Shown here piece after piece: positions 1 to 3,890 of a DNA stretch of 5,689 nucleotides; position 1 is the stretch's first letter, and each line of letters begins with the position of its first letter. Below the pieces are notes generated by a model that saw nothing but the letters and a program-made list of their open reading frames with translations, ran no database searches and was not told the origin of the DNA. The DNA comes from CAZFQG01 sp964520785 (GTDB taxonomy: Bacteria; Planctomycetota; Planctomycetia; Pirellulales; Thermoguttaceae). The translations under genes were made by a program, and so were the position numbers. The stretch spans positions 1 to 5,689 of the forward strand of contig CAZFQG010000284.1 in the NCBI GenBank assembly GCA_964520785.1, in the 5' to 3' direction.

Positions 1-120
1 TGCAAAACCGCCAAGCTCCATCGCTTCTACACGGCTGAAGCCGTGAACGGCTACGTCGATTTTTAGACCGGGCGCGAGTACAACAAGGTACCCGCGCTCA
101 AGGAGTTCTTTTTCGTCGTC
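1..120 (+). pseudogene. Upstream part of the RND permease gene, cut by an in-frame amber codon
   Basis: In the frame of the downstream permease, bases 1-63 read as 21 sense codons, mostly ending in G or C. They are followed by TAG at 64-66 and then 18 more sense codons that join the permease frame without a break. The other two plus-strand frames of bases 1-63 both contain stops, so this frame is the one that looks coding. Residues after the stop (TGREYN, then VPALKEFFFVVVRGYVFM) look like the periplasmic porter segment just before the FM(G/I)A-type strand of related RND pumps. That supports real coding sequence on both sides of the TAG. A single base change (for example GAG to TAG) would explain it. 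The gene also runs off the left edge, so its N-terminal half, including the first six membrane helices, is not visible. The lesion could instead be a sequencing error, or a readthrough site, which I think is unlikely. Confidence 0.6.
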
Positions 121-1491
121 GTGCGGGGATACGTCTTCATGATCGCCGTCAGCGAAGATTCCGACAACGTCGCCCCGATCAGGACGATTCTCAAGCAGGC
201 GATGGACACGATTCCCGGCAGCCATGGAATGGCTTCGCAGCGATCGATCTTCGGCCGCGGGGCCGGCAACGCGAACGCGGTGAACCTCGAGCTGAGCTGC
301 AACGACCTCGACCGGCTCAAGACGAGTTGCACGGCGCTGATGAGAAAGCTCCAGGATGAGTACACGAAATTCGGCGTCCGTAGCAGTCCCGAGAACTTCG
401 ACGAAGCTGGTCCCGAACGGCGGCTGGTGGTGAATCAGGTCAAGGCGAAGTATCTGGGTCTGAGCGTCGAGTCGATCGCGACGGCCGCGCGGGGAATGGT
501 CGACGGATCGTTCGTGGGAGATTTCAATTTCGAAGGGAATAACGTCGACTTGATCGTCATTCGCGATCCGGGCCTCGAAATGACCCCGGACGAACTGCCG
601 GATCAGCCGGTCGCCGTCCGGGAGAAGGATGGGACGCCGGTAGTCCTTCCCTTGGGAGAACTCGTCGACTTCATCGACGCCGAGGCCTCGCAGTCGATCC
701 GCCGGGTCGAACAGCGACGCGCCATCGCGTTCGACGTTTCCCCGCCGCCGGACGTGGCGCTGGAGGAGGCCCAGGCCCGCATCTTCGAGTTGATCGAAGA
801 GACGCGGAAGGAAGGGAATATGCCGGACGACGACGTCGTCTCCCTCTCGGGAAACGCCGACCGTTTGACGCAGGTCCGTCGCGCCCTTCTGGGACGATGG
901 ACCGGCTGGAACCGCCAGTCGCTGTTGTCCGTCGGCCTGAGCCGGTTCTTTCTCGCCCTGGTGATTACCTATCTCCTGATGGCGGCCCTCTTCGAAGGCT
1001 TCGTCTATCCCTTCGTCATTCTGCTGAGCGTTCCGATGGCGACGGTGGGCGGTTTCATCGGGTTGGCCTGGGTCCACGCCGTCGACCCCACGCAGCAGTT
1101 GGACGTCTTGACGATGCTGGGGTTTATCATTCTCGTCGGCATCGTGGTGAACAACGCGATCCTCATCGTCCACCAGGCGTTGAACTTCATGCGCGGTCGC
1201 GGCGAGGCGGAGGAGGATATCGTCGAGCCGCTCCCGGCGCGGGAGGCGATCCGCGAGTCGGTCAAGACGCGATTCCGCCCCATCCTCATGACGACCGCGA
1301 CGAGCGTCTGCGGCATGCTCCCCCTCGTCATTTCACCCGGCGCCGGAAGCGAACTCTACCGCGGCCTCGGTTCCGTGGTCGTCGGCGGGCTCATCTGCTC
1401 GACGCTCTTCACGCTCGTCGTCGTACCGCTGCTTCTGAGCCTGGTGATGGACCTGGGGGCCGGACTGAAACGGCTTTGCCACCGGGGGTAG
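121..1491 (+). CDS. RND-family efflux permease, C-terminal portion (HAE1/AcrB-like)
   Basis: This is the second half of an inner-membrane, proton-driven RND exporter that would work with a periplasmic adaptor and an outer-membrane channel. Numbered from GTG 121, residues 1-260 are periplasmic porter/docking sequence, including LGLSVESIATAARGMVDGSFVGDF near 112-135, a typical PC2/DC pattern. Residues about 273-443 form the last five helices: TM8 near 273-291 and TM9 near 296-318. TM10 carries GIVVNNAILIV at 340-350, TM11 carries RPILMTT at 386-392, and TM12 lies near 415-443. Asn344 aligns with the position of AcrB Lys940, a proton-relay residue. Many non-proteobacterial RND pumps have Asn there, so this alone does not mean inactivity. 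The 456 residues are under half of the usual 1000-1100. GTG 121 is only the first start-like codon after the amber stop. AAGGAG at 99-104 is 16 nt away, too far for a good ribosome site, so I doubt a separate protein starts here. The substrate is unknown. Confidence 0.85.
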   Translation: MRGYVFMIAVSEDSDNVAPIRTILKQAMDTIPGSHGMASQRSIFGRGAGNANAVNLELSCNDLDRLKTSCTALMRKLQDEYTKFGVRSSPENFDEAGPERRLVVNQVKAKYLGLSVESIATAARGMVDGSFVGDFNFEGNNVDLIVIRDPGLEMTPDELPDQPVAVREKDGTPVVLPLGELVDFIDAEASQSIRRVEQRRAIAFDVSPPPDVALEEAQARIFELIEETRKEGNMPDDDVVSLSGNADRLTQVRRALLGRWTGWNRQSLLSVGLSRFFLALVITYLLMAALFEGFVYPFVILLSVPMATVGGFIGLAWVHAVDPTQQLDVLTMLGFIILVGIVVNNAILIVHQALNFMRGRGEAEEDIVEPLPAREAIRESVKTRFRPILMTTATSVCGMLPLVISPGAGSELYRGLGSVVVGGLICSTLFTLVVVPLLLSLVMDLGAGLKRLCHRG

Positions 1492-1719
1492 TCCTCTGCC
1501 AGCTCCGGGAATTGGGGCCGCCTCGGATTAAAAAAACCGGTGGAATCTTCGATGACCTTCGACTCAAGGAGGCATCTTGTCGCCGCGCCGGGTGGGCGAA
1601 GTACTTCATCCACGCGATTCCGAATCGATGCGTCATGGGCCGGTCGGGTTCCGCGCGAGTTCGCGGGCACCCACTTCAAGGACGTACTCGGTTTCGCGAC
1701 CACGCCCACGCTATGGCGA

Positions 1720-2679
1720 CTAACCGCCGGCGTCCAGCCGCATTGCCATGAAATGGACGAGATGGTAGAAGACCGGCGAGGCGAAGCAGAGGGAGTCGAT
1801 GCGGTCCAGGATGCCGCCGTGCCCCTCGATGAGGGTTCCATAATCGCGGACGCCCCGGTCGCGTTTCACGGCCGACATGGTGATGTTCCCCGCGAAACCC
1901 ATCAGCGAAATGACGACGGCGAGCATCGCGGTTTGGAGTGGCGAGAAGGGGGTGGCCCACCAGAGGGCGGCCCCGATAAGCATCGCGCTCAAGCTCCCCC
2001 CCATGAGCCCCTCCCAAGTGCGGCTGGGGCTGACGTTGGGGGCGATGATGTGCCGACTGGCCACTTGTGACCAAGCGTATTGGAGCCCGTCGCTCAGTTG
2101 CGCCACGACGATCAGGAAAAACAACAGCCGCGCACTCGTATCCCCGTGAATCCGCGATTCCGGCAGCGCCGTCAGCACGGCCGGAGCGAAACTCAGTCCG
2201 TAGACGCAAATCAGGAGACCCGCCTGAATTTTCGCCACGCGTTCCAGAAATCGTTTGCAGTCGTCGGCGATGGCGATCCTCGCCGGCACGAGGAACAGGG
2301 CATACACCGGGATGAATACGCTGAACACGCCATACCATCCCAAGCCCACGAAGACGTACTGCAAAGGAGGGCACAGAAAGAACACCCAGAACAGGGCCCG
2401 GTGGTCCCCGGGTCGTGTCGGAGTGAGCGTGATGAATTCACGGAGCGCCCAGAAGGACATCATTCCGAACACGAGGACGGTCACGGCCGATGGGAAGAGG
2501 AGCGAAATAGCGACGACGGTGCAGAATATCCACCAAGCATGGACACGGCGGCGGAATTTGTCGAGTATGGCCGGATCGATCGATCCGTCGGTGCGCCTCC
2601 GCAACACGCGGACGACCAGCGTGGCGGCGCACAACAGCGCAATGACGATCGCGATCAGTCCGAGAGTTTCTCCTTGCAT
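1720..2679 (-). CDS. cdsA: Phosphatidate cytidylyltransferase, CdsA/YnbB-like
   Basis: The predicted integral membrane enzyme would make CDP-diacylglycerol from phosphatidate and CTP, the branch point for phospholipid head-group addition. The 319 residues carry roughly eight or nine hydrophobic segments and the CDS-family C-terminal block: SAVKRDRG near 269-276, then RD (278-279), then EGHGGILDRID (285-295). Upstream lie SD at 196-197 and SPSRTWEGLMGG at 217-228, the usual ISP-K-TWEG-GG element. Compared with the family signature as I recall it, Arg replaces Lys at 278 and Glu replaces Pro/Gly at 285, which fits the divergent YnbB-type branch. I chose ATG 2677-2679; the TTG just before it is possible but weaker. 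No clear Shine-Dalgarno site is visible. The gene follows the acyltransferase on the same strand, with a MITE-like element in between, and converges on the RND gene. It may be a paralogue of a housekeeping cdsA located elsewhere. Confidence 0.9.
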   Translation of the reverse strand: MQGETLGLIAIVIALLCAATLVVRVLRRRTDGSIDPAILDKFRRRVHAWWIFCTVVAISLLFPSAVTVLVFGMMSFWALREFITLTPTRPGDHRALFWVFFLCPPLQYVFVGLGWYGVFSVFIPVYALFLVPARIAIADDCKRFLERVAKIQAGLLICVYGLSFAPAVLTALPESRIHGDTSARLLFFLIVVAQLSDGLQYAWSQVASRHIIAPNVSPSRTWEGLMGGSLSAMLIGAALWWATPFSPLQTAMLAVVISLMGFAGNITMSAVKRDRGVRDYGTLIEGHGGILDRIDSLCFASPVFYHLVHFMAMRLDAGG

Positions 2680-2691
2680 CAAACCGCAGCG

Positions 2692-2724
2692 CTAGTGCTT
2701 TGTCAAAACTAAAATGTTCGGGTT
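2692..2724 (+). repeat. Left terminal inverted repeat of the MITE-like element
   Basis: The outer 21 bp (2692-2712) match the right end with one mismatch, and similarity continues imperfectly to 2724. On the minus strand it contains TTGACA (2706 down to 2701), a perfect -35 hexamer pointing out of the element toward the cdsA-like gene 22 nt away. Confidence 0.8.
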
Positions 2725-2771
2725 ACCGTTTCTGTTTCATTCGGGAGATCGTGGTGCTTCGCCATGCAGCC

Positions 2772-2803
2772 AACCCAGAATCTTAGTGTTGACAAAGCAC
2801 TAG
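2772..2803 (-). repeat. Right terminal inverted repeat of the MITE-like element
   Basis: This is the reverse complement of the left repeat, near-perfect over 2783-2803 and imperfect over 2772-2782. On the plus strand it contains TTGACA at 2789-2794, pointing outward into the antisense of the acyltransferase. Its terminal bases 2800-2802 serve as the TAG stop codon of the acyltransferase. Confidence 0.8.
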
Positions 2804-3489
2804 GATTCCTGAGCCATCGCCTTTAGCCGCAACACGCTTCCACGCGCCCTGGCCAGAAAATCGGCTTTCTTCTCTCCCGCTTCCAACCAGATCGGCGGCC
2901 CAAACGTGATCGAACTCAGTAGGGGAACCGGCAGGTATTCGCCGCGAGGCAGAATCCGATTCATATTGTCCAGGTGTACCGGAATACACTCGAGATCGGG
3001 CCGCTTCTTACACAAGTAGTATAGACCGCTCTTGAATTCGCCGATTTCGCGTCCGGCACTTCTCCCTCCTTCGGGGAAAACGATCAGTGAGTAGCGGTAG
3101 GCGATTTCGCGGATCATCAGGTCCACCGGACTCTGGTGGACCTTGATTTCCTGGCGGTCAATGAGGAGCGCGTTGAACAGGTTGCGAGCCAGATACCGCC
3201 GCACGGGACCGGCCATCCAGTAGTCCTTCGCGGCGACCGGGCGGGTCAACTCCCGCACGTCTTGGGGCAGCGAGGACCAAATGATGAGGGCGTCGAGATG
3301 GCTCGTGTGATTGGCGAAGTAGACCCGCTGGCAGGTATCGGGCTGTGAGTCGACCCACCGGACGCTCGCGCCGCTCATGAAACGCGCAAGGAGCGTCAGG
3401 GCTCTGACAGGGAGCTTGGCGCTGCGGACCTCTCGCGTGTCCAGTCCCCAGGCATCGCCAAACGGAAGTCTTCCGGAAGTAATGGCCAT
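2800..3489 (-). CDS. PlsC-like 1-acylglycerol-3-phosphate acyltransferase family protein
   Basis: The 229-residue protein is a membrane-associated LPLAT-family acyltransferase, expected to move an acyl chain onto a lysophosphatidate-like acceptor. The catalytic HX4D motif is NHTSHLD at 60-66. The acceptor-binding motif is FPEGGRS at 138-144, with Gly where FPEGTRS is usual. FKSGLYYL at 152-159 and IPVHLDN at 169-175 match the later family blocks. Length is normal for the family. ATG 3487-3489 has an in-frame TAA three codons upstream, so the gene does not start earlier; no Shine-Dalgarno site is visible. The TAG stop falls inside the end of the MITE-like element. The next gene on this strand is the cdsA-like gene, so the pair could carry out consecutive steps, phosphatidate formation then CDP-diacylglycerol formation. 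The real acceptor could be another lyso-lipid, since this superfamily is broad. Confidence 0.88.
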   Translation of the reverse strand: MAITSGRLPFGDAWGLDTREVRSAKLPVRALTLLARFMSGASVRWVDSQPDTCQRVYFANHTSHLDALIIWSSLPQDVRELTRPVAAKDYWMAGPVRRYLARNLFNALLIDRQEIKVHQSPVDLMIREIAYRYSLIVFPEGGRSAGREIGEFKSGLYYLCKKRPDLECIPVHLDNMNRILPRGEYLPVPLLSSITFGPPIWLEAGEKKADFLARARGSVLRLKAMAQES

Positions 3490-3494
3490 CGGGT

Positions 3495-3500
3495 CTTATA
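3495..3500 (-). promoter_or_regulatory. Candidate -10 element for the acyltransferase gene
   Basis: On the minus strand TATAAG (5 of 6 matches to TATAAT) ends five bases before the acyltransferase ATG. Transcription from it would begin at or next to the A of the ATG, giving a leaderless mRNA, in keeping with the missing Shine-Dalgarno site. No good -35 hexamer lies 16-18 bp upstream, so support is weak. Confidence 0.3.
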
Positions 3501-3544
3501 GCGTGAACGAACCAGGCAAGGAGTAATAGCTTTAGGAGAATTGG

Positions 3545-3784
3545 GTGATATTGTGTATACTGCTACGGATAGCGACCCACCGTCAGATAGTATACGGTGC
3601 CCGGCGCAACACTGAAAGCCATAATCGCAGGCAGTCCCCCCATCTTTTTCGTCTCTTTGATATAAAAATATGCAAAAAAACGAGAAACTGGTGTCTATCG
3701 CCATTATTGTCGACAATAGTCACTAATTATATATTAAAAATAGTTCCAAAGTGGGATAGAAGTCGGTCGGTTGTTAGGCAATAA
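3545..3784 (+). CDS. Possible small basic protein, 79 codons, unrecognised
   Basis: A GTG at 3545 is preceded by AGGAG (3534-3538) with a six-base spacer, the best ribosome-site spacing in this gap. The frame then runs 79 codons to TAA at 3782-3784 through AT-rich DNA, where stops should be frequent. The product would be basic, with several Arg/Lys and three Cys (residues 4, 43 and 49), and one mildly hydrophobic stretch near 52-66. I recognise no family or domain, and it has no obvious plus-strand promoter upstream. It may be a chance frame. Confidence 0.2.
   Translation: MILCILLRIATHRQIVYGARRNTESHNRRQSPHLFRLFDIKICKKTRNWCLSPLLSTIVTNYILKIVPKWDRSRSVVRQ
3705..3718. promoter_or_regulatory. Perfect 14-bp palindrome, possible operator
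   Basis: TATTGTCGACAATA is perfectly palindromic, and one further pair (3703/3720) also matches. It overlaps the -35 region of the plus-strand promoter candidate at 3707-3735. That is a typical position for a dimeric repressor site, but no regulator is visible in the window. Confidence 0.35.
3707..3735 (+). promoter_or_regulatory. Candidate sigma70-type promoter in the AT-rich core
   Basis: TTGTCG (3707-3712, 4 of 6 matches to TTGACA) is separated by exactly 17 bp from TATATT (3730-3735, 5 of 6 matches to TATAAT). The expected start is near 3742. Downstream on this strand there is only a hairpin terminator candidate, so it would drive a short RNA. AT-rich DNA yields such matches by chance. 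Confidence 0.35.
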
Positions 3785-3813
3785 TGATAAACGAGTAAGG
3801 GTTACCTGTCTTT

Positions 3814-3854
3814 GCTCCCGTAGGTTCCTGCCCCGCCTACGGGGGCTCTCTTTT
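3814..3854 (+). terminator. Hairpin with T-rich tail, candidate plus-strand terminator
   Basis: GCTCCCGTAGG (3814-3824) pairs with CCTACGGGGGC (3836-3846) over 11 positions, ten Watson-Crick plus one G-U, around an 11-base loop. It is followed by TCTCTTTT at 3847-3854. The T-rich tail fits plus-strand termination. On the minus strand the hairpin lies about 45 nt past the stop of the fusion gene, but A-rich sequence follows it there, so termination of that gene would be less efficient. Confidence 0.5.
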
Positions 3855-3890
3855 GCGCACTCGCAGCTTCCGATCCGGCGAGGAGCTTCC

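Larger units (their letters stand above)
2692..2803. mobile_element. 112-bp MITE-like element with long terminal inverted repeats
   Basis: The two ends are inverted copies: 21 bp outermost match with one mismatch (2692-2712 against 2783-2803). A weaker match with one gap continues inward to GGGTT at 2720-2724 and AACCC at 2772-2776. Both ends begin with CTAGTGCTTTGTCAA. The interior of about 47 bp has no credible gene. This fits a miniature inverted-repeat element mobilised in trans by a full-length IS. CTAG (or TA) at both ends could be a target duplication, as in IS630/mariner-type insertions, but the palindromic CTAG could equally be part of the repeat. The element lies between the acyltransferase stop codon and the cdsA-like start. 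I see no second copy in this window and cannot name the parent IS. Confidence 0.75.
3490..3890. other. Intergenic region with AT-rich core, no confident gene
   Basis: This 401-base gap separates two genes on the minus strand. Bases 3661-3780 contain 40 G or C out of 120, far below the flanking genes. It should hold the promoter of the acyltransferase/cdsA pair and the 3' end of the upstream fusion gene. It also shows a hairpin-capable pair GTATACT (3555-3561) and AGTATAC (3589-3595) with an inner ACGG/CCGT stem, a palindrome, a plus-strand promoter candidate, a plus-strand terminator candidate and a 79-codon frame. The composition may reflect regulatory DNA or a degraded insertion. Confidence 0.7.

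Noticed and set aside
1646..1672. Hairpin GGG-CCGCG / CGCGG-CCC in the convergent gap
   Set aside because: It has no T-run on either strand, so I do not call it a terminator. The T7 run on the minus strand near 1530-1536 has no clear stem before it.
1577..1723. 48-codon plus-strand frame starting at TTG after a consensus AAGGAGG (1566-1572)
   Set aside because: The spacer is only four bases, the start is TTG, the product is Arg/Ser/Pro-rich and family-less, and the frame overlaps the end of the cdsA-like gene. The ribosome-site match is probably chance.
897..1751. 284-codon plus-strand frame overlapping the RND gene
   Set aside because: Arg/Pro/Gly-rich out-of-frame translation of the RND helices; no independent support.
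3555..3595. GTATACT / AGTATAC inverted repeat with inner ACGG/CCGT stem as a riboswitch or operator
   Set aside because: Seven plus four base pairs with mismatched internal loops is too weak to assign a function; it is noted only in the intergenic entry.
3396..3716. 106-codon minus-strand frame overlapping the acyltransferase 5' end
   Set aside because: It lies out of frame over the conserved acyltransferase, has no domain I recognise and no ribosome site.
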